Notes: generated by a model from the letters alone, not told the origin. Shown: positions 48,327 through 58,035, counted from the first letter of the stretch. The stretch: 64,000 nucleotides of DNA from Paenibacillus terricola (GCF_014779765.1 NZ_JACXZA010000003.1:682001-746000), one strand, 5' to 3'. Program-made: numbers and translations.

Positions 48327-49739
48327 TTACTTGTTTCCTGTATGAGCCGCTTTCAGAGCGTCAAGGTTCTTCGTAATCGCGTCCTTGGCAGTCGTCTTGC
48401 CGGTCCACACATCACCAAGAACAGATCCGAGTAAGGTGTTGAAGTCCGTCGTATAGTTCGTGAAGAACCAGGATGCAGGTCTTGCAGCGGAGGACTGTGC
48501 ATAATCGACTACTGCAGACTTATACTCTTCATACGGAGGGAAGTTCGGATTGTCGACCCACTTGTGCGTAAGCGCTTCGTCCGTATACCACTTCTGCAGG
48601 GTTGGCATCCAGATACCCGAGCTGATGAGTCCCCAGTTGTTCTCTTCGGAGTTGTACCATTTCAACCATTCCATTGCTTCCTTCGGATGCTTGGTTTGGG
48701 AGAATACAACGTTCGCGCCACCTGTATTGAGGGTAACTTTGTCTTTCATATAAGGCAGCACGGCAACTCCGTATTTCAAGCCTTCGTCTTTGGCCGTGTT
48801 CAAGCTAGTGCCTACGTTCCATGCGCCGTTCGTCGCCATGGCAACCGTTCCCGCGATGATCGTACGTTGAATGCCGTCATCGGTTTGACCGACGGACAAC
48901 GGAGCGACATGATCTTTCAGGTACAGATCCGCGACTTTCTGAATCGCTTCGATGCTTGCATCTTCACCGACTCTCACATCAGTGCCATCGGCGGAATAGA
49001 AACCTCCGCCATTGCTGAGCGTCCAAGTTTCAAGCTGCCATGGCAAGTTTTCGACGGATGCACCGTACTGAACGATGCCGTTAGCATCGAAGCCATCGTC
49101 ACCCGGATGTTTGCCGTTCTTATCATTCGTCAGCTTCTTAGCCGCTGCTACGAATTCGTCCCATGTCCAAGCTTTATCCAACACGGACGGAGGATAAGCC
49201 ACGCCTGCTTTGTCGAACATGTCTTTGTTGTAATAGAGAAGGAGAATTTCATTGGCAGCCGCATAGGCTACGGTCTTGCCTTGATATTTGTAAGCCAAGC
49301 TATCCAGTGGTTTGCTGTCGCTTCCTTCATACATAGCGCTTACATCGTTCAACATACCTTCGGAGGACCACTGGATGACGCCGTCCTCTTTCAACATCCC
49401 CGTATCCGGCAACTGACCGCCAGTTGCTTGCGTATTCAATTTCGTCATGTAGCTTTCCCAAGGAATCGAAACAACTTCTACTTCGATTTTGTCTTGGGAT
49501 GCATTGAACTTATCCGCTACCTTCTGCGTTACGCTTCCTTCTTCCGCGCTTCCCCACATCGAATAAGTGATTTTGACCTTCTCCGTTGTGGAAGACGATG
49601 TGTCAGGTGAGTTGGTAGTAGTGTCTGTTCCCTTAGATGTTGTATTTGTCTCTTTGTCTTCGTTATTCCCACAGCCGACAACACCAAGAACCAGTGCGGC
49701 TGAGAGAAGACCTGCCCCAATTTTCTTTCCTGTATTCAT
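48327..49739 (-). CDS. Extracellular sugar-binding lipoprotein
   Basis: A 470-residue family-1 solute-binding protein. Lipoprotein signal MNTGKKIGAGLLSAALVLGVVGCG with lipobox Cys23; then a Thr/Ser linker; then VKITYSMWGSAEEGSVTQKVADKFNASQ. It delivers an oligosaccharide or sugar to the two permeases downstream. The first gene of the operon, it follows a region with LacI-type palindromes and a cre-like site. Confidence 0.92.
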   Translation of the reverse strand: MNTGKKIGAGLLSAALVLGVVGCGNNEDKETNTTSKGTDTTTNSPDTSSSTTEKVKITYSMWGSAEEGSVTQKVADKFNASQDKIEVEVVSIPWESYMTKLNTQATGGQLPDTGMLKEDGVIQWSSEGMLNDVSAMYEGSDSKPLDSLAYKYQGKTVAYAAANEILLLYYNKDMFDKAGVAYPPSVLDKAWTWDEFVAAAKKLTNDKNGKHPGDDGFDANGIVQYGASVENLPWQLETWTLSNGGGFYSADGTDVRVGEDASIEAIQKVADLYLKDHVAPLSVGQTDDGIQRTIIAGTVAMATNGAWNVGTSLNTAKDEGLKYGVAVLPYMKDKVTLNTGGANVVFSQTKHPKEAMEWLKWYNSEENNWGLISSGIWMPTLQKWYTDEALTHKWVDNPNFPPYEEYKSAVVDYAQSSAARPASWFFTNYTTDFNTLLGSVLGDVWTGKTTAKDAITKNLDALKAAHTGNK

Positions 49740-49798
49740 TGACCCGCTCTCCCTTCAAAATTACATCAGTTTATATGCAACCGTTCGACTCGATTCGA

Positions 49799-49877
49799 GT
49801 TAAACGTTTAACACCGAAACCCTGAAAGCCCCTAAGCATCGGTCATTTGAAACGTTTATCCTTTAGGAAAGCGCTTT
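49799..49877. promoter_or_regulatory. LacI-type operator palindromes and cre-like site
   Basis: A perfect palindrome gttaaacgtttaac is at 49799-49812, a core aaacgttt at 49850-49857 and a cre-like aaagcgcttt at 49868-49877. They lie upstream of the sugar-binding-protein gene. LacI-family regulators, including CcpA, bind such sequences. Confidence 0.65.
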
Positions 49878-50042
49878 AATTTCATTTTGCCACGAGTTAT
49901 CTCCAAATCAAATATCAGATTACAACCTAAATTTAAAGAATTTCAACCTTTTATGGGATTTCGACTAGTTCCTTGAAGCATATTTTATCCACGGCAGAAG
50001 TCCTATTGATAAATATGTCGCTTGGAGCACGAAAAGAATGCA

Positions 50043-50050
50043 AAACGTTT
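50043..50050. promoter_or_regulatory. AAACGTTT core upstream of the AraC gene
   Basis: A further aaacgttt core lies in the divergent region between the binding-protein and AraC genes. Isolated 8-mer, so support is weak alone; it fits the set at 49799, 49850 and 53681. The rest of 49878-50239 shows no gene. Confidence 0.4.
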
Positions 50051-50239
50051 AAAAATCTAGTGGTCGTTCCCCCTCAAGTAGCTCAGCGATTTATCGTTTC
50101 CTCTACGCCCTAAATTTCCTTTGCCTGACTAATATTTCTTTGAAGTCGAACATGCTATAATGTGGTTACCTACAAGCGCTTAACATCTTGGAGTTCAACC
50201 CTGCCTATTAAAATTCCAACCAAAGCGAGGAACAAAATC

Positions 50240-51154
50240 ATGTCATCCCTGATACTGCATTTTGTAACTCCCCCTATCCCTTATTTTATTGACAGCGGGA
50301 AACACAAGTATTTTCCGGGCGAACGGCATGTTAGTCGATTTTCTATTAACGTATTTGATATTATCGTCGTCAATCGCGGAAGGCTTCACATTGGCGAGAA
50401 TGACAACGCGTGGGTCGTGGATGAAGGAGAAGCCATCATTTTACGTCCGGATGGATACCATTACGGTACTGCTCCTTGTGAAGACGAAACGGATATAACA
50501 TGGATTCACTTCCAAACATTCGGCTCGTGGGATGAGAAAGCTTGTCTGGACGAATGCTTGGACAATCAATCCGAATTATTCGAGAAACATAGACAAGAAG
50601 CTTATCTCAACCATTGCGAGACTTGCTCCATCTTCATACCTAAGAAATTCAAACTGTCAGACAAGTCAATGGACGATCTTATCTCCTTCAACTCATTCGA
50701 TCACGACCCTCGCTCATTACGTAATTGGAAGAAACAAACGGCTTTCCAACAATTCTTGCAGCGCATCGCTCATGAGGCGGAGCAATCGTCCGATTCTACG
50801 GCTACTCGGCTAGCCGAGAAGATCGAGCTGTTTATACGCCACAACTACACTTCCAAGATCACAAACTCCATGCTTCAAGCAACTTTCAACTATCATCCCA
50901 ACTATCTGGCCAAGTGCATGCTTAAAGTTTATGGTCTAACCCCTATTGATTACTTACAGCAGTATCGTATCGAGCAAGCCAAGAGGCTTCTTCTCCAAAC
51001 GGACTGGTCCATCTCCCGTATCGCTGAAGCTGTTGGATTTAACAATCCACCGTATTTCTCATCTGTCTTCACTAACAAACAAGGGCTCTCTCCTACCAAT
51101 TTCCGCAACAAATTGGTCGTTCAAGAAGAACTGCTTAGAAATCTGCCGCAATAG
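50240..51154 (+). CDS. AraC-family regulator of the carbohydrate island
   Basis: A 304-residue regulator. Cupin-like sensor domain (FDIIVVNRGRLHIGENDNAWVVDEGEAIILRPDGYHYG); C-terminal HTH pair (ITNSMLQATFNYHPNYLAKCMLKVYG; ISRIAEAVGFNNPPYFSSVFTNKQGLSPTNFR). ATG 50240 follows GCGAGGA; the extension to 50162 lacks a site. It is divergent from the ABC importer operon, so it probably controls it. Confidence 0.88.
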   Translation: MSSLILHFVTPPIPYFIDSGKHKYFPGERHVSRFSINVFDIIVVNRGRLHIGENDNAWVVDEGEAIILRPDGYHYGTAPCEDETDITWIHFQTFGSWDEKACLDECLDNQSELFEKHRQEAYLNHCETCSIFIPKKFKLSDKSMDDLISFNSFDHDPRSLRNWKKQTAFQQFLQRIAHEAEQSSDSTATRLAEKIELFIRHNYTSKITNSMLQATFNYHPNYLAKCMLKVYGLTPIDYLQQYRIEQAKRLLLQTDWSISRIAEAVGFNNPPYFSSVFTNKQGLSPTNFRNKLVVQEELLRNLPQ

Positions 51155-51183
51155 CTGAAATCATACGACTTGTTCAAATAAAA

Positions 51184-51220
51184 CGCCGACTTGAGCTTAA
51201 CTCTAGTCGGCGTAATTTCT
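51184..51220 (+). terminator. Terminator after the AraC gene
   Basis: An 8-bp stem CGCCGACT/AGTCGGCG (51184-51191 with 51205-51212) followed by TAATTTCTTTG. Confidence 0.7.
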
Positions 51221-51228
51221 TTGTCTAT

Positions 51229-53658
51229 TTATTTGACGGTAAGATCAAGGGGTACGAATTGCCCTTCCTCATACAAGACGCTTTTCATTAGTTGGCCTTT
51301 ACTCGCATTGATGGCAAGCCCCTTCTCAACCATTACGAATCTTGTTGGATAAGCCGCATAACTGGTTACTTTCCACCCATTCTCCTGGGACTCCAACAAA
51401 CCGTTCACGCATCGCAATTTACCCTTATCGTCTGTATAAAGATAAGCGGTCGTTCCGAATCCTAGCAGGTAAGCAACAAGCTCTTCGCCCATATCCCAAT
51501 CATCTCGGTCAATGCTGGCAAATAGGCTGTTAAACAAAGGATCGTCTAGTTTCTTAAAGATGGATTGGCCGAACCGATTTCTCGATAACTCCGGCATATT
51601 GAGATTGGGAGCCGCAATGCTATAAGTCGACGCAGCTTCTCCTGGAAGAAGCCGACGAGCCGTTGAACGAACATGCCAATCATAACAATTAAATACAGCC
51701 ATGGTTGCGCGATAGCCGGCCTCGAGCAATCTTGGATCGCCAAGCGATTCGTAAGAAGCTCTAGCTGCTCCTGCTACCAACCCTCCCCATAATGAATGCG
51801 TCATAAAGGATAAGGCTTCCCACCAGCGGTCAGGTGCGCTCACTCTGTAATCATTACTGAATCCAATGTTAGCTATAATGAGTTCGCTGTACGGCTGCGC
51901 CTCTTCCTTCAATCCAGCTAAACACAAAGCCTGACAGGTAGGTCCGAACCCGGCATTGTCATAAAAATGCTCCGTTACTGCACCTTGGTACCCTTGCGAG
52001 CCTTGTGCTAATCCATCCGTAAATTGAAGCCACAACCGATGAAGCTGTTCATGCCATTGGGCCATTCCTCGATCTTTCAGATCCGATAATAAATCTTGGA
52101 TATACAATATAAATACGCCGACAAGCTGAGACTCTTCTTTCTCCCGCTGCTCCATATGACAGTCAGGATTCAATCTCATGCACATCACTTCTGCTGCCCA
52201 TGTCAGGTACGTTTCCGATTTGTACATTTTTAATAGCGAATCATCCAAGCGAGACAACAAATAGAATAGATGCGCAATATAATCAAAATCATAGATGCGA
52301 TAAAACGATCCGTACAGAGGTTTGGGACGCATGAAATTACATTCCTCAAACCAATGCTCCCTTACATCTGCAACTGCTGACAGTTCTACCTTGGCCACTT
52401 GTTCTTTATTAGCAGGCGACAATAGATTTTTCATCAGAATAAACGTTAATTTGCCTAATGACTCCCCTTGATTGGACAAAGGCAAGAAAGCGAAAGGTCT
52501 TGGAGAATCATTGTCTACTGTGAAATTGTCGCAAAGCCAAGCCGCTCTCGCGTCGAGTATGTTCTTAATCGGCTCCAGGACATTACCGACTAACACATCG
52601 GTTCTCCCGTTATCAAGACTAGCGACCAGCTTATACTCTCCCGCTGCTTGCATGGGCAGAACCGCTTGCCATACATTAGGCTTATCATTCGAACCAACTT
52701 GGAAGCTAGCACTAATGTGGTTGACTTCGATCGTATTGCCTTCCGATGACGAAGTCAGCATACGAACCGACTGTAATTCCGTACCAGCCGGCAGCTCGAC
52801 CTCTGCAACGAATTGCCCTTCCGTCGTAATGACAGGAGAATACGTCCAGTTCGGGTGACCATATTGAATGCCCTTCTTATAAAAATCAGCCTGATGCTTG
52901 AAGGTTGTAAATACAAACGACCATCGCTTTACCTCATCGGGAAGAAGAGTGACCGCTGCATAGCCGTCCCTATAGATCCAGTCATGGGCTGCCGATTGTT
53001 CAAGCGAACTTCCGTCCTCAATGAATGAAATCCGATGGTACAGCATCCCATCCAGCGAAGGGGATACCTGTTCCAGAAAACGATTCAAGTAGCTGCAATA
53101 CGTGCCGAACGCAGCTATCGATTCGCCTGTACTATAGACACCGAGATGCGGTGCTCCATTGCTTCTCCGCATGGCTGCGAACTTGGCGAAGTCACCGCCC
53201 ATATGCGGAAATAAGGCGCACGAATGCTTCATATTTCTTAGAACGTCTTGATCTCTGAACATGATATAAGAGAGGGAGAACCAGCTGTGAAATCCAGTTA
53301 CCGTAATGGTTTGTTCTTGTGGATTCGAACATTCGATGATCCATTCCCATTCTCCATTACGATTCAGTGAATACGTGCATTGAACGGTGAAACGTTGATG
53401 TTTGTAAGTTACAGTCGCAGAGCTATCATCAATCATCTGAATGCTTGGGTTAAGGTTAGCGCTTTCAATTATTTCCCCGTCAACATTAGCGAACCATTCA
53501 CCGAAACGTTTATCCTTCTCAGCATAGCCCGCTTCCTTTACGTAATTCTCATCAATCACCCAATTCATTCTGACCGGATCAGCTGACATCACTAATGATT
53601 CCAATGTGCCGTTTGAAGAAATCTGCAATTCAAACTCATCATTACGTAAAATGTTCAT
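51229..53658 (-). CDS. 809-residue protein of unknown function, possibly glycan-active
   Basis: No signal peptide or membrane segment. The N-terminal half (1-270) is beta-rich, like the supersandwich of polysaccharide-processing enzymes (FELQISSNGTLESLVM, FTVQCTYSLNRNGEWEWIIEC, FHSWFSLSYIMFRDQDV). A beta-sandwich (280-370) and an alpha-helical barrel-like part with many Trp/Tyr follow (WWEALSFMTHSLWGGLVAGAARASYESLGDPR, YDWHVRSTARRLLPGEAAS). It recalls the DUF5695 family, but I am not sure. It sits between the AraC gene and an epimerase-like gene and has a LacI-type operator just upstream, so a role in breakdown of the imported sugar is inferred. AGGAGTGGAGCA precedes ATG. Confidence 0.8.
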   Translation of the reverse strand: MNILRNDEFELQISSNGTLESLVMSADPVRMNWVIDENYVKEAGYAEKDKRFGEWFANVDGEIIESANLNPSIQMIDDSSATVTYKHQRFTVQCTYSLNRNGEWEWIIECSNPQEQTITVTGFHSWFSLSYIMFRDQDVLRNMKHSCALFPHMGGDFAKFAAMRRSNGAPHLGVYSTGESIAAFGTYCSYLNRFLEQVSPSLDGMLYHRISFIEDGSSLEQSAAHDWIYRDGYAAVTLLPDEVKRWSFVFTTFKHQADFYKKGIQYGHPNWTYSPVITTEGQFVAEVELPAGTELQSVRMLTSSSEGNTIEVNHISASFQVGSNDKPNVWQAVLPMQAAGEYKLVASLDNGRTDVLVGNVLEPIKNILDARAAWLCDNFTVDNDSPRPFAFLPLSNQGESLGKLTFILMKNLLSPANKEQVAKVELSAVADVREHWFEECNFMRPKPLYGSFYRIYDFDYIAHLFYLLSRLDDSLLKMYKSETYLTWAAEVMCMRLNPDCHMEQREKEESQLVGVFILYIQDLLSDLKDRGMAQWHEQLHRLWLQFTDGLAQGSQGYQGAVTEHFYDNAGFGPTCQALCLAGLKEEAQPYSELIIANIGFSNDYRVSAPDRWWEALSFMTHSLWGGLVAGAARASYESLGDPRLLEAGYRATMAVFNCYDWHVRSTARRLLPGEAASTYSIAAPNLNMPELSRNRFGQSIFKKLDDPLFNSLFASIDRDDWDMGEELVAYLLGFGTTAYLYTDDKGKLRCVNGLLESQENGWKVTSYAAYPTRFVMVEKGLAINASKGQLMKSVLYEEGQFVPLDLTVK

Positions 53659-53680
53659 TGCTCCACTCCTACCGAAATGA

Positions 53681-53694
53681 TCTAAACGTTTAGA
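53681..53694. promoter_or_regulatory. LacI-type operator before the 809-residue gene
   Basis: A perfect 14-bp palindrome tctaaacgtttaga, 23 bp upstream of the ATG. It shares the AAACGTTT core with the sites near the ABC operon. Confidence 0.65.
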
Positions 53695-53847
53695 TTATAT
53701 TCTTCCATCTTATCACAGTAAAAGAATAACCATCAAGCATTTTCTATCATTTGGTACAAGGCATAAAGGCTAGATAAGACAATCCTAGATAAAATAATGC
53801 TATTGGATTAATATACATATTTATCGCGAACCAGCACGTGTTTCTTG

Positions 53848-54966
53848 TTAACTTTCAGGCTTTACAGTAGATCGAATAATGCTCTCAAGCTGCACAATGT
53901 CTTGCGTTGAACGAGACAAGCCTATTAAACATTGGGAATGGATTTCCTCTTCCGGTTGAACGTACAGCGCCTCTCCGTCCGTTTTCTTCTGCGACATTCG
54001 GTTCGGCCGGGTTTTGGATGGTTCTAATGCGAACATAAAGCTATCGTTTATTTCTTTTGCAATGAGCGACCTTGGGAAATCAAGTAACGGTCTAATGACA
54101 AATCCTGCTCCCGTATTGGCCGTATTTACGATCATTTCCGCCGTCACCCCTCTACTGGCATCTAGATCATCTAGGTACGGGGCCAACTCTTCAAGTTGAT
54201 GCAATCCCTTAACAGGCCTAGGCACGTACTGGTAGCACCTTATTGGATATTTGCCCGCTTCGATCGAAGGAATCTCAAACGGGTCCGCCTCTGGCGGAGC
54301 CATATCTCGCAATAACATCTCATGGGCATGGACTGGCAATACATAGCGGCCCCCCTGATGCAGATATGTACCGGATAATTGAACATGATAACCGTCGTCG
54401 ACAACCTGTGTTTGCATGCTTACGTTCGTTGTATGCTCCTCTCGCAACAGGACGGCACTGTTCCAACGTGAACGCATAATCACATATTTGACGAATGAAG
54501 CTTCCCCCGATTCATCTCGGACAACAACACGGCCCTCGATACGTATCCCCTCTGTATTCCATGTAACCTGTACGCTTGAAGGGACGGTTAGAGAGTAAGA
54601 GCCTGACCCATGCAGGGAAAATCCTTCACCAGGCGTGCCAAATAGTTCTGGACCGATTGAAGCTACCGCCCCATAGAAACCATACAACCAACCGGTTCCT
54701 CCTGCCTCTTGAAGATCAACATTGGACGGATGCAACAAGTAATCTTTGCTTCGTTCCCAACTCATTAAATCAGGACCTAATGATATCTCACCTATATCCA
54801 TCCCACGTTCAGGAAGAACACTAAATGACAACTTCCCATTCGACAGCTCAATCGCCGTCATTGGCATCCCTCTTGGATCAAGAAAACGCCGTTTAACTAA
54901 CGATCCGCCATTTGGCAGCCTTACGATTTCATCACCGGTTTCAAGATTCCACATGTCTTGCGCCAT
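53848..54966 (-). CDS. DUF4432-family aldose-1-epimerase-like protein
   Basis: A 372-residue galactose-mutarotase-fold protein. Conserved segments FSVLPERGMDIGEISLGPDLMSWERS, GWLYGFYGAVASIGPE, SLHGSGSYS, VVDDGYHVQLSGTYLHQGGRYVLP match the DUF4432 layout. Such proteins probably act on sugar anomers or sugar-phosphates; activity is not proven. ATG 54966 has GGGAGGGAACATA upstream. It is transcribed in the same direction as the 809-residue gene. Confidence 0.8.
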   Translation of the reverse strand: MAQDMWNLETGDEIVRLPNGGSLVKRRFLDPRGMPMTAIELSNGKLSFSVLPERGMDIGEISLGPDLMSWERSKDYLLHPSNVDLQEAGGTGWLYGFYGAVASIGPELFGTPGEGFSLHGSGSYSLTVPSSVQVTWNTEGIRIEGRVVVRDESGEASFVKYVIMRSRWNSAVLLREEHTTNVSMQTQVVDDGYHVQLSGTYLHQGGRYVLPVHAHEMLLRDMAPPEADPFEIPSIEAGKYPIRCYQYVPRPVKGLHQLEELAPYLDDLDASRGVTAEMIVNTANTGAGFVIRPLLDFPRSLIAKEINDSFMFALEPSKTRPNRMSQKKTDGEALYVQPEEEIHSQCLIGLSRSTQDIVQLESIIRSTVKPES

Positions 54967-55013
54967 TATGTTCCCTCCCGATAAATTTGCTTCAAATATA
55001 TCGTATGAGATTT

Positions 55014-55028
55014 GTTAAACGATTAAAC
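55014..55028. promoter_or_regulatory. Imperfect LacI-type site before the DUF4432 gene
   Basis: The sequence gttaaacgattaaac resembles the island's palindrome with one side altered. Weaker than the other sites. Confidence 0.4.
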
Positions 55029-55194
55029 CAATTATATGCCGACAGGATCGGAAGAGACAATATCCCTGTAGGATAAAAACGGTAGGATATATGGTACGCT
55101 ACGGGTATTGTTCACGAAGGAGAAAGATTTTACGAGAGCGAAGGTTAGAAGCTAACGGAGATATTCTCGCCAATCTAGCCTAGTAATCTGTCAT

Positions 55195-55244
55195 AAAAAA
55201 ACGTATGTGGTAAACCGCCTAGCCAGCGATTCGCCCCATACGTT
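55195..55244 (-). terminator. Terminator after the exonuclease gene
   Basis: Stem 55200-55207 with 55237-55244 (AACGTATG/CATACGTT) and a T run on the minus strand (55195-55201). Confidence 0.7.
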
Positions 55245-55264
55245 CAGCGTAGCAATTATCTAAA

Positions 55265-56143
55265 TTATGCCTGCAGCAGCTTCACCAACGAACCGAACTC
55301 CAGTTCCTCGAATTTGCGCGTAGCTGATTCGATCTGCAAGTCCCAAGCGCATTCTTCAAGCGCGCATGCGACTGGAACATCAAGACGAATCGTTGCGAGT
55401 TCACGTGACAAATGCAGCATATCGATGTCGGTTTCGATCTTCGTCCGAATGCCTTTCGGCAGCTTCTCCAGGTTATTCAATACGCCTTCAATGGACTCGT
55501 ATTCGAGCAAGAGCTTAAGCGCCGACTTCTCGCCAATCCCTTTGACTCCTGGGTAATTATCGCTCGTATCGCCCATAAAGCCTTTCATATCAATAACCTG
55601 CAGTGGTGTGATCTGCCGCTCTTCAAGCAGCAGCTCGAGATCGTACACCGCATAGTTCAGCTTGCCCTTCTTCATAATGACGACCTTCACCGTCTCGCTC
55701 ACGAGCTGCAGCATGTCATGGTCACCCGTCAGAATAAGCACCTCAACATCCGGCTCTACGCCCAGACGCGTTGCGAGCGTACCGATGCAATCGTCCGCTT
55801 CATAACCAACAAGGCCGATGTTCGGGATGCCCATGTCCGCTACAACCTCTTTGACGAGATCGAACTGCGGAATCAATTCTTCTGGCGGCTCGCCGCGATT
55901 GCCTTTATATTCAGGGTACTGCTCTGTTCGGAAAGTCTTGCTCCCCATATCCCAACAGCACACGACATGTGTAGGTTTGAATGTATCGATTGCGTCAAAT
56001 AAATATTGAATGAAGCCATACACAGCATTCGTTGGCAGTCCAGCACTCGTCTTCCGAATGTAACCCGTATACGATGTTGCGTAGAAAGCACGGAACAATA
56101 CGGCCATTCCGTCGACCATGAGCACTTTATTCGCAGTTTGCAA
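55265..56143 (-). CDS. 5'-3' exonuclease (YpcP/ExoIX-like)
   Basis: A 292-residue FEN-like nuclease equivalent to the N-terminal domain of DNA polymerase I but standing alone. Metal-binding acids occur in MLVDGM or MVDGMAVLFRAFYA, CCWDMGSKTFRTEQYPEYKGNR, GYEADDCIGTLA, ILTGDHDMLQLV and MGDTSDNYPGVKGIGEKSALKLL (helix-hairpin-helix). It likely removes flaps and RNA primers. The start is TTG at 56143 with GGAGAGGAAACGCA upstream. Confidence 0.92.
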   Translation of the reverse strand: MQTANKVLMVDGMAVLFRAFYATSYTGYIRKTSAGLPTNAVYGFIQYLFDAIDTFKPTHVVCCWDMGSKTFRTEQYPEYKGNRGEPPEELIPQFDLVKEVVADMGIPNIGLVGYEADDCIGTLATRLGVEPDVEVLILTGDHDMLQLVSETVKVVIMKKGKLNYAVYDLELLLEERQITPLQVIDMKGFMGDTSDNYPGVKGIGEKSALKLLLEYESIEGVLNNLEKLPKGIRTKIETDIDMLHLSRELATIRLDVPVACALEECAWDLQIESATRKFEELEFGSLVKLLQA

Positions 56144-56499
56144 TGCGTTTCCTCTCCATTCCGTTGTCGTTGTTCATATAACAATATTCTATCACATTAC
56201 AATTTATAAGTCCTCCGAGATGATAGGAAAGTAATAATTGCTATTGGCGATAATGATAGACAAATTCTCTCCAACATCCTGCGTTTGAACCTATTGATAT
56301 GCTGCGCAAAACAAATAGGCTCCGTCTCAACCGGATGGGTCGAGACAGAACCAATGATTCGATACTTACATTCCGTGTTCAGAAGGGAAACGAGCCACGA
56401 TCTAGTTAATTGATTGATCGGTTTTATTTTCCATTGAAACTCACTCGAAATGAATCCGCATTGTGCGCTAACGGACTCAGATGACGCTATTCCCGTGTT

Positions 56500-56760
56500 C
56501 CTCATAACAATTTTACGCTAATGGACCACAGCGACGCTATTAGATCAGATTGTGATGCTAAAGCACTACTACTAAGCAAATAAGGTCTGTGGAGTCCGTT
56601 ACACCTTTAGGCACACTCAACGAGAACAAATAAGGCTTCTGTTGTCCGTTAGCGTCGAGCACACATTACCTCTCAGTCCGTTTCATCGCGCACTCGAGCA
56701 TATTACCTCTGCGGTCCGTTACATCGCGCGCTCGAGCACGTTCTTATCCGGATGGAGCAG
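56500..56760. repeat. Hairpin- and repeat-rich intergenic region
   Basis: A 37-bp near-direct repeat (attacctc...tccgtt...atcgcg...ctcgagca) occurs at 56665-56700 and 56702-56738, and more distant copies of tccgtt(a)/taatgga(c) words occur at 56515-56660 in both orientations. No gene is supported in 56144-56815; an intact-looking short frame at 56197-56505 lacks family signs. Confidence 0.6.
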
Positions 56761-56815
56761 ATGTCCATTATAGATCAGGAAATTTCATCATGAAGAATAA
56801 TTGCTGGAACCTATC

Positions 56816-58030
56816 CTATATCTGCTCCCCGCGAATGAACGCGCCGATTCTTCGCGCCGCCTCAAGCAACTTCGATTCTTCCTCGACAAGCGCGATACGC
56901 ACGAAGCCTTCGCCCTCGCTGCCGAATGCATCGCCAGGAATAACAGCGACTCCGACACGAATTAACATTTCCCGGGAAATTCGACGTGAATCCCAAGTCG
57001 CACCGTCCTCCAGCGACCAGGCCATCTGCGGCAGAGGCGCCCAGACGAACATTGTCGCTTTCGGCTTCTCGATCTGCCAGCCCTCGGCAGCCAGCGCAGC
57101 TATAAACAAATCGCGCCGCCGTTCATATAGCTTACCGACCGGCTCCATCGCGCCAGACATGCCTTCTTCCAGCGCAACAATACCCGCTTCTTGAATGGCC
57201 CCAAACACGCCGTAATCGATATTCGCCTTCAGCTCGCGAAGCGCGCCAACTGCCGTCGAATTGCCTACTAAGAAGCCAATGCGGCAGCCTGCCATATTGA
57301 AGCTCTTCGACAGCGAATGGAACTCAACAGCAACGTCCTTCGCGCCATCAATTTGCAGAACACTCATCGGCTTGACGCCGTCAAAGCCCATCTCCGAATA
57401 CGCGAGGTCATGCACAAGCAGGAAGCCATACTGCTTCGCCAATGCAACGATCCGTTCGAAGAAGCTACCATCAGCCGTCGCCGTTATTGGGTTGGCTGGA
57501 TATCCGAGCAGCACGAACTTTGCATTCTCCCATATCGACGCCGGTACAGCATCAAGATCGGGCAAGAAACCGTTCTCTGCTCGCAGCGGCAGCAATACAG
57601 GCTCGACACCTGCAAGCGCTAATGAAGCGGAGTAGATAGGATAACCCGGATCTGGCACGACCACTTGATCGCCAGCATCACATAACGCGAGCGCAAGATG
57701 GGCGAGTCCGTCCTGTGAGCCCATCAGCGTCACGATCTCGTTCTGCGGATCTACAGTTACGCCGAACCGCCAATCCATCCACCGAGCTGCCTGCTGGCGA
57801 AATGCCAGGCTTCCTTGCGAGGAAGGATACGCATACCGGTCTGTCTTCAGCACAGCTTCCGACAGTGCATTCCGTACCGCTTCCGTCGGCGGGCTGTCGG
57901 GGCTGCCGATGCCTAAGTCAATGACCTCCAGACCAGCACGCGAAGCCTCTTCCTTCCAAGCGGCAACCTCTGCGAAAATCGATGAGCCCAGCCGATCAAG
58001 CTTGCTGGACCGCCAGCTTCTATTCGCCAT
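56816..58030 (-). CDS. PLP-dependent aminotransferase (DapL/PatA-like)
   Basis: A 404-residue fold-type I aminotransferase. VIDLGIGSPDSPPTEAV, YPSSQGSLAFRQQAARWM, GSQDGLAHLALAL, PDPGYPIYS, LGYPANPITATA, VHDLAYSEMGFDG, and the Schiff-base Lys in FHSLSKSFNMAGCRIGF. Pattern fits the LL-diaminopimelate/general aminotransferase group; substrate open. ATG 58030 is preferred over the GTG at 58048. Downstream of the ArsC/Spx-like gene in one operon. Confidence 0.9.
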   Translation of the reverse strand: MANRSWRSSKLDRLGSSIFAEVAAWKEEASRAGLEVIDLGIGSPDSPPTEAVRNALSEAVLKTDRYAYPSSQGSLAFRQQAARWMDWRFGVTVDPQNEIVTLMGSQDGLAHLALALCDAGDQVVVPDPGYPIYSASLALAGVEPVLLPLRAENGFLPDLDAVPASIWENAKFVLLGYPANPITATADGSFFERIVALAKQYGFLLVHDLAYSEMGFDGVKPMSVLQIDGAKDVAVEFHSLSKSFNMAGCRIGFLVGNSTAVGALRELKANIDYGVFGAIQEAGIVALEEGMSGAMEPVGKLYERRRDLFIAALAAEGWQIEKPKATMFVWAPLPQMAWSLEDGATWDSRRISREMLIRVGVAVIPGDAFGSEGEGFVRIALVEEESKLLEAARRIGAFIRGEQI

Positions 58031-58035
58031 CGCTC

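Noticed and set aside
48564-49610. A 348-codon plus-strand open frame opposite the sugar-binding-protein gene
   Set aside because: Antisense shadow of a clear lipoprotein gene; no ribosome site or recognisable domain.
56197-56505. A 102-codon minus-strand frame upstream of the exonuclease
   Set aside because: Its composition is unremarkable, and it lacks a ribosome site and any recognisable family. An acetyltransferase-like fragment (IKPINQLTRSWLVSLLNTECKYRIIGSV) was considered, but the evidence is too weak.
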